A stretch of DNA of 8,636 nt from DATGFK01 sp040007395 (GTDB taxonomy: Bacteria; Chloroflexota; Anaerolineae; Aggregatilineales; UBA2796), in the NCBI GenBank assembly GCA_040007395.1, contig JBDTVG010000096.1, positions 1 through 8,636 of the forward strand, given 5' to 3'. The position numbers and the translations under genes are program-made. The notes beneath the pieces are model-generated. The model was not told the DNA's origin. It ran no database searches and saw nothing but the letters and a program-made list of their open reading frames with translations. Shown here piece after piece: positions 1 to 6,129 of this stretch (positions within the stretch are counted from its first letter, which is position 1; each line of letters starts with the position of its first letter).

Positions 1-699
1 TTTACTTGGGGTGGGGGGCATCTCGTCGAAGTGCTTGTACATTAAGGCATACGGGGTCTCGCCGTAGAAGGGTAACTGCCCAGTTAGCATTTCGTACAGC
101 ATACAACCGAGTGCGTAAATATCGGTGCGTGCATCTACCGACTCCCCTCTCCACTGTTCAGGAGCCATATAGGAGGGTGTCCCCATCACCATCCCTGTCG
201 CTGTTAGCATTGCATCGTTTTTGATCAGCTTGGCAATGCCGAAGTCTGTCAGGTACGGACTGCCCGATTTATCGATCAGAATGTTATTGGGCTTGAGATC
301 GCGGTGAACGACCCCTTCGCCGTGCGCATAGGTCAGCGCAGAGGCAATTTGTTCTAGCAACCGTGCCGTTTGTTGGATCGGCAGGCCGCCCGTTCGCAGC
401 ATTTGATCCATCGAACCACCATCGACCAAGCGCATGACCAGAAAGATCGTGGCATCTTCCCGCCCAAAATCGTAGACAGGTAAGATGTGAGCGTGCTGCA
501 AATGGGCGATCAACCGTACCTCATGCTCAAAGCGGCTGATGAATTCAGTATTATTGGTCAGTTCGCTGCTAATGACTTTAACGGCTACATCACGAGCCAT
601 TGAAGGCTGTCGGGCTTGGTAAACAACTGCCATCCCGCCTTTGCCGATTATCTCTGTGATTTCGTACTGGCCTAACCATTTGCCCACGAGATCCGACAT
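1..699 (-). CDS. Hanks-type Ser/Thr protein kinase, N-terminal 233 residues (C-terminus beyond left edge)
   Basis: This gene encodes a eukaryotic-like Ser/Thr protein kinase that transfers the ATP gamma-phosphate to protein Ser/Thr. Reading the minus strand from the ATG at 699 gives an open frame to the window edge. It carries a nearly complete kinase domain: glycine loop GKGGMAVVY (19-27), the AVK lysine K41, the helix-C glutamate near E60, HRDLKPNN with catalytic D134 and N139, DFG (152-154), and the activation-segment end MAPEQ with APE-type E181. All catalytic residues are present, so it should be active. A Shine-Dalgarno GGAGG lies 4 nt before the ATG. The N-terminus has no signal or membrane segment, so this part is cytosolic. 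Relatives usually continue into a linker, a membrane helix and a sensor domain, which cannot be seen here. It lies 145 bp downstream of the propeller gene on the same strand but has its own promoter. Substrates are unknown. Confidence 0.96.
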   Translation of the reverse strand, partial: MSDLVGKWLGQYEITEIIGKGGMAVVYQARQPSMARDVAVKVISSELTNNTEFISRFEHEVRLIAHLQHAHILPVYDFGREDATIFLVMRLVDGGSMDQMLRTGGLPIQQTARLLEQIASALTYAHGEGVVHRDLKPNNILIDKSGSPYLTDFGIAKLIKNDAMLTATGMVMGTPSYMAPEQWRGESVDARTDIYALGCMLYEMLTGQLPFYGETPYALMYKHFDEMPPTPSK

Positions 700-707
700 G
701 CTTCCTC

Positions 708-738
708 CACTGTTGACGTTACACTGTTGACGTTACAC
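708..738 (-). repeat. 14-bp tandem repeat (2.2 copies) in kinase 5' leader
   Basis: The plus-strand unit CACTGTTGACGTTA occurs at 708-721 and again, identically, at 722-735, followed by a further CAC. It sits between the kinase promoter and start codon and abuts the ribosome binding site (GGAGG at 708-704 on the minus strand). It could be a recent slippage duplication or a direct-repeat protein-binding site. The sequence alone does not decide. Confidence 0.85.
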
Positions 739-761
739 TACAGACTCATCCACGATTCAGC

Positions 762-791
762 ATTATACGACAAGGAGCGTATTTGTATCAA
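762..791 (-). promoter_or_regulatory. Predicted sigma70-type promoter of the kinase gene
   Basis: On the minus strand a -35 box TTGATA (791-786, five of six consensus bases) is separated by 18 nt from a perfect -10 box TATAAT (767-762). Transcription would start near 755, giving a leader of about 55 nt that contains the 14-bp tandem repeat. The kinase can therefore be transcribed independently of the propeller gene upstream of it. Confidence 0.65.
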
Positions 792-844
792 AGCAGGATG
801 AAGGCGCTATAGCTTTGAACCATGCGAATTGCACGCGCCCTCGC

Positions 845-2359
845 TTATTGCTGCGCGTTGAAGTTTACCCAGCCCAACAAGCGGATCTGCCCACCGAGTC
901 GCCCGGTCAGGTTGCGTCCGCCGACTCCGCTGGCTTCCGCAAGATACACATCGAAGCGCCCATCGGTTCCGCTGGCGGTTTGCGTTACGCCGTTGAACGC
1001 AATATAGCGACCATCGGGCGACCATGAAGGATCGCAGACACCGGGGTTAGGCGACGAGGTTTTGATAACCTTGAACGTATCGTCGGTCAGGAGCATTCCA
1101 TAGGGACATTGAGCGTTACGTCCGCCCATGACTAATCGTTTGCCGTCAGGCGACCAGCTTGCCGCGAACGCCACACGCGGGAAGTTAAGCTGGGTCGAAC
1201 GGGCGATCTCAGTACCTGCGTCGTCACGGATCACGATACGTGTTTCGGCATCAGCTTCCTGATAGACCACACGCCTACCGTCGGCAGACCAGCTATCGCG
1301 AGTGATAAGCAGGCCGGGGGTATCATCGCTGATCCGGTGCGCGGGTCCCCCGCGCAGATCGACCCACCACAACGCCGATCCAGCAGTAGAGTCGCCGCGT
1401 TTGCCTGCCGTAAACGATAGCCGCGATGCTGAAATCCAATGCGGCGGCGCAGTGACCCATTCGTCGGAAAGCTTGCGGACTTGCCCGCTTTGCGCTTCCA
1501 TGACATACAGATTGCCGCCATCGGGCGTAGGAAAATCAGGTCGATAGCACGATCCCGGCTCGTTAGGAATCCAAGTTGGGCATTGTGCGCGATCCGAGAC
1601 AAAGGCGAGATATTGACCATCGGGCGACCACGTGGGCCAGAAATCAAAAGCAGGGGTTGAAGTCAGATTGCGAAAATTTGTCCCATCAACATTGATACTA
1701 TAAATGTCTACATCATAATCTGTTGCCAGCGAGATCGTCAATTCGGCACTATCCGGCGACCATGTAGGTAAGCTCGGAATGCCACGCGGACTGAGATCCT
1801 CCAACTCAAAGAGTCGCAAGCTAAGTCCGATCTTCAAATCGAGGATATACAGCCCAACTCCGCTGCCAGTTGGCACGAAATAGGCCAGATACGCCCCATT
1901 GGGCGACCAAAACACCTGCTGGCCTGTAGTTGCTGGAAGATCGATCACTTTAATAGGCGTACCGCCGCTAGGAGCCGCGATATACACGGTTTCGATCTGG
2001 TTGGCGGGTGTAGGCGTGCCGGGGGTAATCGTAGTGGGTTTGTCATTGACGTTTATGAAAGATAGCCACGTTTTGCCGATACCTGCTAACACGGCATCGG
2101 AGATAGTGACACGGGTAAATTTATCTCCAGCAAGTCCTACCGTTGGCAGTGCTTCTACCGTTGGGTAGATCTGGTTGGATTGAGCGGGCGCGGAGTCGGC
2201 TGAGTCACTGGTGGCGGTTGGAGTCACATCCGGCGACTGTGCTAGTAGCTGTGTTTGCGACTGTGCCAAACTGGGCACAACGGAGATAACATACACCCCC
2301 AGCACACTAAACACCATGAGAATGGCAATGGTTCGGCTAAGATGATGAGACACCTGCAT
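845..2359 (-). CDS. Secreted or membrane-anchored PD40/TolB-like beta-propeller protein
   Basis: This 504-residue protein begins with a hydrophobic segment (about residues 10-29, ending VVPSLAQ), a signal peptide or single membrane anchor. A low-complexity Ser/Thr/Pro/Ala linker follows (about 40-65). From about residue 145 there are repeated PD40-type blades marked by WSPDG motifs: WSPNG (151), WSPDS (200), WSPDG (244), WIS (308), WSADG (357), WSPDG (402) and WSPDG (446), each followed by a strand like YLAF or RLVM. That number fits a six- or seven-bladed propeller like the C-terminal domain of TolB. Four cysteines (260, 271, 418, 442) could form disulfides outside the cytoplasm. No peptidase or other enzymatic domain is visible, so a binding or scaffold role is likely but the ligand is unknown. 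I chose the ATG at 2359. A TTG directly before it (2362) is an alternative start, and the upstream Shine-Dalgarno (GAG) is weak for both. Confidence 0.88.
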   Translation of the reverse strand: MQVSHHLSRTIAILMVFSVLGVYVISVVPSLAQSQTQLLAQSPDVTPTATSDSADSAPAQSNQIYPTVEALPTVGLAGDKFTRVTISDAVLAGIGKTWLSFINVNDKPTTITPGTPTPANQIETVYIAAPSGGTPIKVIDLPATTGQQVFWSPNGAYLAYFVPTGSGVGLYILDLKIGLSLRLFELEDLSPRGIPSLPTWSPDSAELTISLATDYDVDIYSINVDGTNFRNLTSTPAFDFWPTWSPDGQYLAFVSDRAQCPTWIPNEPGSCYRPDFPTPDGGNLYVMEAQSGQVRKLSDEWVTAPPHWISASRLSFTAGKRGDSTAGSALWWVDLRGGPAHRISDDTPGLLITRDSWSADGRRVVYQEADAETRIVIRDDAGTEIARSTQLNFPRVAFAASWSPDGKRLVMGGRNAQCPYGMLLTDDTFKVIKTSSPNPGVCDPSWSPDGRYIAFNGVTQTASGTDGRFDVYLAEASGVGGRNLTGRLGGQIRLLGWVNFNAQQ

Positions 2360-2386
2360 CAAATTTATCTCGTCTCAGTAACTCTA

Positions 2387-2403
2387 TTGGCACGCATTGC
2401 CAA
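2387..2403. promoter_or_regulatory. Perfect 6-bp inverted repeat, candidate operator of the propeller gene
   Basis: TTGGCA and TGCCAA are separated by CGCAT, forming a perfect 17-bp interrupted palindrome 28 bp upstream of the propeller ATG. It directly follows, by one overlapping base, the candidate -10 box of that gene, so it would cover the transcription start. That is a typical repressor position. No regulator can be named from it. Confidence 0.4.
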
Positions 2404-2411
2404 GCATAACA
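2403..2411 (-). promoter_or_regulatory. Weak extended -10 candidate for the propeller gene
   Basis: On the minus strand TATGCT (2408-2403) is preceded by TGT, giving an extended -10 of the form TGnTATGCT. No -35 match is found at 16-18 nt. The prediction rests on position only: about 45 bp upstream of the start codon and abutting the palindrome. Confidence 0.28.
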
Positions 2412-2473
2412 CACGATAGCCAGAATTGACGATAGCGCCCTTTTGTTTGCCCTGCATCGCTGGCTTTTTACCA

Positions 2474-2502
2474 TTGGCGACAGGGGTATCGCCTGCTATA
2501 AT
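2474..2502 (+). promoter_or_regulatory. Predicted strong promoter of the rplS operon
   Basis: A -35 box TTGGCG (2474-2479) lies 17 nt before a perfect -10 TATAAT (2497-2502). The -10 is itself preceded by TGC, making an extended -10. Transcription is expected near 2509, leaving a leader of about 64 nt. High promoter quality fits a ribosomal protein gene. Confidence 0.7.
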
Positions 2503-2511
2503 GTCCTATTC

Positions 2512-2529
2512 GGTGGCCTGTAGGCCGCT
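2512..2529 (+). promoter_or_regulatory. Hairpin at the 5' end of the rplS leader
   Basis: GTGGCC (2513-2518) pairs with GGCCGC (2523-2528) around a TGTA loop, with one G-T wobble and an optional outer G-T pair. It would sit within a few nucleotides of the predicted transcript 5' end and about 45 nt before the start codon. It is not followed by a U-run, so it is not a terminator. Stabilising the mRNA 5' end or leader-mediated control of bL19 is possible, but no known L19 leader motif was identified. Confidence 0.35.
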
Positions 2530-2572
2530 TTGAACACTATCTAAAGGGCATATAGGCTAGAGGATTTGCATT

Positions 2573-2947
2573 ATGAGTAGTGATTTGATCAAAGTATTAG
2601 ACGGCACTGATCGGGGCTTCCCGACAGTGGTTTCCGGCGACACAGTGCGTGTCCACTTGCGTATCGTCGAAGGTGGCAAGGAACGCATTCAGGTTTTTCA
2701 AGGGACGGTAATCCGCAAGCGTCACGGCGGGCAGCAGGAAAACTTCACCGTGCGGCGTACCGCTAGTCATGGTGTCGGCGTGGAGCGTACTTTCTTGTTC
2801 CGCAGCCCCCGCATCGACAAGATCGAAGTGCTGCGTCACGGCAAAGTCCGTCGCGCTCAACTGTATTACATGCGTAACCTGAGTGGTAAAGCAACCCGTC
2901 TCAAGGAACGCCGCCGCGACCTCGGCACCGACAGCAGCGAAGAATAA
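2573..2947 (+). CDS. rplS: 50S ribosomal protein L19 (bL19)
   Basis: bL19 lies at the interface of the 30S and 50S subunits. The 124-residue product matches the family's usual length and its signatures: GDTVRVHLRIVEGGKERIQVFQG (in part residues 22-44), the basic VIRKRHGG loop, FTVRR, the GVGVERTF block, SPRIDKIEVLRHGKVRRAQLYY and a basic C-terminus (NLSGKATRLKERRR) with a short acidic tail. A Shine-Dalgarno AGAGGA (2559-2564) precedes the ATG by 8 nt. In many bacteria rplS ends the rpsP-rimM-trmD cluster. Here it is the first gene after its own promoter, and none of those neighbours is present. The next gene starts 32 bp downstream with no terminator between, so cotranscription is likely. Confidence 0.98.
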   Translation: MSSDLIKVLDGTDRGFPTVVSGDTVRVHLRIVEGGKERIQVFQGTVIRKRHGGQQENFTVRRTASHGVGVERTFLFRSPRIDKIEVLRHGKVRRAQLYYMRNLSGKATRLKERRRDLGTDSSEE

Positions 2948-2979
2948 TCGCGATAATTGCTTAGTAGCAGGCATGGCTC

Positions 2980-3708
2980 ATGGCTAAACCGCTGATCGGG
3001 ATTACCTGTGGAATACGTCAATCCTCTAAGAAAGAAGCATTTTATGGGGTGCTGCCCGCTTATACCAGATCGGTAGCGATGGCGGGCGGTTTACCTATAT
3101 TGATTACGCCCGATCTAGATCAAGTAAGTCTGCGCGAGATCTATGATCGTGTTGACGGTGTTTTGTTCAGCGGTGGCGGCGATGTAGATGCAGACCGTTA
3201 TGGCATGGCAAACGACGATCTGGTGCAGAGCATTCAGTCGGATCGTGACGCAACAGAGATCGAGTTGGCACGTTGGGCGGCTGCCGAAAACAAGTCTGTG
3301 TTTGGCATCTGTCGAGGCGTGCAGGTTGTGAATGTCGCGCTAGGCGGGACTCTGTACCGTGACATTGCCACCGAGTATCCGGGCTATACAGGTCAGCAGC
3401 ACGATATGTGGGAAAAAGCCCCACGCGGTTTTGAAGCCCATCCTGTCCAGATCGAAGACGGTACACAGTTGGCAGCTATTCTCGGCACGCAGACCGTGAA
3501 AGTGAATACCCTGCACCACCAAGCCTTGCGCGAAGTCGCCCCAAATCTTAGGGTATCCGCCTATGCCGATGATGGCTTGATCGAAGGCGTTGAACTGCCA
3601 CACGCCCGCTTCTTTGTCGGGGTACAGTGGCATCCTGAAGAAATGACCGAATACAGCGAAACGATGCGCCGCCTGTTTTCCGCTTTCGTGGCGGCAGCCC
3701 ACCGCTAA
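2980..3708 (+). CDS. Class I glutamine amidotransferase-like peptidase C26 (gamma-glutamyl-GABA hydrolase family)
   Basis: This cytosolic enzyme of 242 residues belongs to the PuuD-type C26 family, which hydrolyses gamma-glutamyl amides such as gamma-glutamyl-GABA. The catalytic triad is visible: nucleophile C111 in FGICRGVQ, H218 and E220 in VQWHPE. Other family marks are the N-terminal PLIGIT, Y28 with the AGGLPILI segment, GVLFSGGGDVDADRYG (oxyanion and substrate-loop region), the RD-ELARWA helix and the VNTLHHQAL block. Length is normal for the family. The start at 2980 has a modest CAGG 8 nt upstream; an ATG at 2973 is out of frame. It lies between rplS and murI with short gaps, so it is probably in their operon. 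The actual substrate is unknown. No polyamine or GABA genes adjoin it, so the PuuD role should not be assumed. Confidence 0.92.
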   Translation: MAKPLIGITCGIRQSSKKEAFYGVLPAYTRSVAMAGGLPILITPDLDQVSLREIYDRVDGVLFSGGGDVDADRYGMANDDLVQSIQSDRDATEIELARWAAAENKSVFGICRGVQVVNVALGGTLYRDIATEYPGYTGQQHDMWEKAPRGFEAHPVQIEDGTQLAAILGTQTVKVNTLHHQALREVAPNLRVSAYADDGLIEGVELPHARFFVGVQWHPEEMTEYSETMRRLFSAFVAAAHR

Positions 3709-3736
3709 AACGGTGAATAGACAGGATTAAACGACA

Positions 3737-4585
3737 ATGGCTGATTCCACTGATTCCCGACCCATTGGAATGCTCGACTCAGGGGTAGGTGGGCTGTCGG
3801 TGCTGCGCGAAGTGCGTCAATTGCTGCCCAGCGAGTCCGTGATCTATGTCGGGGATCAGGGACATTTGCCCTATGGCCCGCGCCCTCGTGAAGAAATCCG
3901 ATCCTTTGTCAGCGGCATTATCCAGTTTTTGCTCGATCAAAACTGCAAGCTGATTGTTATCCCTTGTAATGCGGCTTGCGCTGCCGCGCTTCATTATGCC
4001 CGCACTGCCTTTCCTGCGATCCCCATTGTTGGCATGGAACCTGCCATCAAGCCCGCCGCCGAACATACCAAAACTGGTGTGATCGGCGTGATTACCACCA
4101 AAGCGACTTATCAGGGCGAATTGTTCGCTAGCGTACTTGACCGCTTCGCCAACGGCATTCAAGTCGAAACACAAGTTTGCCCTGAATTGGTTCTGCTGGT
4201 TGAACAAGGTGCGCCGGATACGCCTCAGTCACAAGCGATTGTTGCCGGGTATCTCGATCCGCTCAAAGCCACCGGAATCGATGAGCTTGTTCTCGGCTGT
4301 ACCCATTTCCCATTTTTAGACAAACAGATTCGGGCACAGCTTGGCTCCGATATTGAAATCATTGATCCTGCGCCCGCAGTGGCACGACAATTGGGGCGTG
4401 TGCTGGCACAGCGCCAGCTTGCCCATCCAGCGGGCGCTGTGGGTCAGGTACGCTACCTCACCACAGGTGATGCGGATCACATGCGATTTTTGATTAAAAC
4501 GCTGCTCCACGAAGCCGAACCTGCTGTCGAAGCCGTACAATGGCACAACGACAGATCGATTGAGGTGGTCAGGAATCCTGTCTAA
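3737..4585 (+). CDS. murI: Glutamate racemase
   Basis: MurI interconverts L- and D-glutamate without a cofactor, supplying D-Glu for peptidoglycan. The 282-residue product has the normal length and order of motifs: IGMLDSGVGGLSVL with acid D14 and S15, a GD-HLPYGPR loop (39-49), the first catalytic cysteine C77 in IPCNAACAAAL, E156 in PELVLLVEQG, and the second cysteine C188 with H190 in LGCTHFPFL. Two regions deviate from the textbook family: the usual CNT(A/S) is CNAA here, with the threonine replaced by alanine, and GDTARxPYG reads GDQGHLPYG. Both cysteines remain, so activity is expected. An AGGA lies 10 nt upstream of the ATG. It starts 28 bp after the C26 gene and probably shares its transcript. 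Confidence 0.95.
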   Translation: MADSTDSRPIGMLDSGVGGLSVLREVRQLLPSESVIYVGDQGHLPYGPRPREEIRSFVSGIIQFLLDQNCKLIVIPCNAACAAALHYARTAFPAIPIVGMEPAIKPAAEHTKTGVIGVITTKATYQGELFASVLDRFANGIQVETQVCPELVLLVEQGAPDTPQSQAIVAGYLDPLKATGIDELVLGCTHFPFLDKQIRAQLGSDIEIIDPAPAVARQLGRVLAQRQLAHPAGAVGQVRYLTTGDADHMRFLIKTLLHEAEPAVEAVQWHNDRSIEVVRNPV

Positions 4586-4666
4586 AGTTACTTACCTTTA
4601 GGGTTGAGCGAATGCCAATGAGTTACCAAATTGAGCGCCTGAATGAACTGAGGTTAAAGCACGAAT

Positions 4667-5509
4667 ATGCTTGACGACTCCAGCTCAGAAGTTCCTGACG
4701 AAATCCTATCATTCTATAAGCAGGGTAGAGAAGAAAAGCGTCTGGAACAGAGCAACGGGCCACTAGAACTTGCCCGTACTCAGGATATTATTCAGCGCTT
4801 TATTGTACCCACGCCTGCCCGTGTGCTTGATGTGGGCGGCGGTGCGGGTATTTACGCTTTTTGGCTGGCGCAATTGGGCTACGAAGTCCACCTCATTGAT
4901 GCGACTCCGCTGCATATCGAGCAAGCCAACGCTACACAGGCACATTCACCGCACCCACTGGCAAGTACACAAGTCGGTGATGCACGACACTTGAATCAAG
5001 CCGATAACAGCGCCGATGCCGTCCTATTTTTAGGGCCGTTGTATCATCTCACGGAAGCCGCTGATCGGCAGCTTGCCTTACAAGAAGCCTATCGGGTATT
5101 GAAACCGGGCGGCATCATCTTCGCCGTAGGAATTTCACGTTTTGCCTCGCTGCTGGATGGGCTGCGGCAAAATTTCGCCTCCGATCCTCACTTCGCCAGT
5201 CTCATCGATGCCGATCTGATTGATGGTCAGCATCGCAACCCAACCGACCAACGCGGTTATTTCACGACTGCCTATTTTCACTATCCTCTTGATCTGGAAA
5301 ACGAAGTCAAAGCGGCGGGATTTGCAGAGGTTAATCTGCTGGCAATTGAAGGCGTTGGCTGGCTAACGACATATTTTGATGGCTTTTGGGCAGATTCAGA
5401 CAAACGTCAACATTTGCTAGAATGGGTTCGGAAACTCGAAACAGAACCAACTCTTATTGGAGCAAGTTCTCATCTGATGGCGACTGGGCGGAAACCGAGC
5501 ATCGTGTAA
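4667..5509 (+). CDS. Class I SAM-dependent methyltransferase, substrate unknown
   Basis: This 280-residue protein has a Rossmann-type methyltransferase core. Motif I, VLDVGGGAGIYAFWLA, is at 53-67; LIDATP with the ribose-binding acidic residue D78 follows; GDARHL is at 104-109; motif IV-like AVLFLGPLYHL at 118-128; and RVLKPGG at 143-149. This arrangement is typical of small-molecule methyltransferases of the Methyltransf_11/25 type. The C-terminal third (about 160-280), rich in aromatic residues, is probably a substrate lid. An in-frame TAA at 4655 limits how far upstream it can begin, so the ATG at 4667 is the first possible ATG. TGAGG lies 13 nt upstream, rather far for a ribosome site. 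The 81-bp gap after murI is longer than elsewhere in this run and lacks a clear promoter or terminator. The substrate cannot be inferred. Confidence 0.9.
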   Translation: MLDDSSSEVPDEILSFYKQGREEKRLEQSNGPLELARTQDIIQRFIVPTPARVLDVGGGAGIYAFWLAQLGYEVHLIDATPLHIEQANATQAHSPHPLASTQVGDARHLNQADNSADAVLFLGPLYHLTEAADRQLALQEAYRVLKPGGIIFAVGISRFASLLDGLRQNFASDPHFASLIDADLIDGQHRNPTDQRGYFTTAYFHYPLDLENEVKAAGFAEVNLLAIEGVGWLTTYFDGFWADSDKRQHLLEWVRKLETEPTLIGASSHLMATGRKPSIV

Positions 5510-5532
5510 CAGTAACAGGTCAATATTCTGAC

Positions 5533-5551
5533 GAGGCTTATTCGCCTTTTT
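5533..5551 (+). terminator. Weak intrinsic terminator for the methyltransferase transcript
   Basis: GAGGC (5533-5537) pairs with GCCTT (5544-5548) around a 6-nt loop and runs into TTTTT (5547-5551). The stem is short with one wobble pair. It begins 24 nt after the methyltransferase stop and lies over the last codons of the convergent MarR gene, consistent with compact tail-to-tail genes. Confidence 0.35.
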
Positions 5552-6020
5552 CAGCCTGATCTAATCTAGCCAGTATCGCCTCACCATCGGGCATGTGCCG
5601 CAGTACGTCGGTTAGCAGTGCGAGAAGTTGCTCCGCGTTCTCTTGTCCTAGCATTTGTAAACTGGTCATCAGTGGATCGGCTTCGCTGCTTTTAGCGATT
5701 CGCCTCAGCGCCTCAATGCCTTGTTCAGTCAACACGAGTGGCGTGCGACGGCGATCTTTCGGATCGATACTACGTTGAATAAGCCCTTTTTGCTCAAGCG
5801 AATCCACGACAGGAACCAGTGTTGATGGGTCTAGCATCATCATGCGGCTTAATTCGCTGCTGGTATGCGTTGAGATACTCAATATTTGTAAAATACCGTG
5901 TTGCAAGCTGCTTACGCCTGCACTTTGGGAATCAAGCTGCTGTTCCCGTGCATGTCTATTTATTTTCGAAATAATCATCGTCAAAAGACTAATTTTCTCC
6001 GCAGTTCCGATACTATTCAT
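5538..6020 (-). CDS. MarR-family transcriptional regulator
   Basis: The 160-residue product has the normal length and all-helical plan of MarR dimers. Helix 1 for dimerisation is near 5-30. The winged helix-turn-helix spans about 37-100, with the recognition region SSELSRMMMLDPSTLVPVV (54-72), then DSLEQKGLIQR and the wing DPKDRRRTPLVLTEQG (86-101), whose D-x-x-D-R-R pattern is the family signature. C-terminal helices (115-155) complete the dimer interface. The ATG at 6020 is preceded by GAGG 4 nt upstream. MarR proteins bind small phenolic or lipophilic ligands and usually repress their own and adjacent genes. The gene lies 109 bp downstream of the ABC ATPase on the same strand, but with its own promoter, and is convergent with the methyltransferase. 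The target could be itself, the transporter or genes outside this window. Confidence 0.93.
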   Translation of the reverse strand: MNSIGTAEKISLLTMIISKINRHAREQQLDSQSAGVSSLQHGILQILSISTHTSSELSRMMMLDPSTLVPVVDSLEQKGLIQRSIDPKDRRRTPLVLTEQGIEALRRIAKSSEADPLMTSLQMLGQENAEQLLALLTDVLRHMPDGEAILARLDQAEKGE

Positions 6021-6039
6021 GGCACCTCAGATAATTTGT

Positions 6040-6057
6040 GTATCAAACTGTTAGTAC
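6040..6057. promoter_or_regulatory. Candidate MarR operator (imperfect palindrome)
   Basis: The minus strand reads GTACTAACAGTTTGATAC, an imperfect inverted repeat of the form GTAnnAAnnnnTTnnTAC. It overlaps the predicted transcription start of the MarR gene (near 6055). Size and position fit autorepression by a MarR dimer. A second overlapping repeat, TTTG-N5-CAAA, lies at 6035-6047. With 5 of 9 half-site bases symmetric, this is only suggestive. Confidence 0.3.
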
Positions 6058-6061
6058 CCAA

Positions 6062-6090
6062 AGTATAGGTAAGGTGTGTATAGTCGTCAA
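6062..6090 (-). promoter_or_regulatory. Predicted sigma70-type promoter of the MarR gene
   Basis: On the minus strand TTGACG (6090-6085, five of six consensus) is followed after exactly 17 nt by TATACT (6067-6062, five of six). Transcription is expected near 6055, about 35 nt ahead of the start codon. The regulator can thus be transcribed separately from the ABC gene whose stop lies at 6130. Confidence 0.65.
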
Positions 6091-6129
6091 TCTATGAGTC
6101 TTAAAATGGGGCGTTACTAAATTCTGCTG

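Noticed and set aside
741..749. Three-codon upstream frame (ATG AGT CTG TAG) in the kinase leader
   Set aside because: It would begin within a few bases of the predicted transcript start with no ribosome site; likely chance.
1008..1632. Repeated nucleotide string GACCATCGGGCGACCA (for example near 1008 and 1616)
   Set aside because: It encodes recurring WSPDG blade motifs of the propeller protein, so the DNA repeat is explained by protein repeats.
2387..2402. Sigma54-like promoter TTGGCACG...TTGCC on the plus strand
   Set aside because: The distance between the GG and GC elements is 2 nt too short for a sigma54 site, and a good sigma70-type promoter serves the plus-strand gene.
3340..3702. 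120-codon minus-strand frame opposite the C26 gene
   Set aside because: Overlaps the catalytic part of a well-supported enzyme, with no ribosome site or domain of its own.
4586..4666. Short imperfect duplication (AGTTAC and TTGAGCG twice, about 27-35 bp apart) before the methyltransferase
   Set aside because: Only 6-7 bp identities at unequal spacing; no promoter or hairpin could be built from them with confidence.
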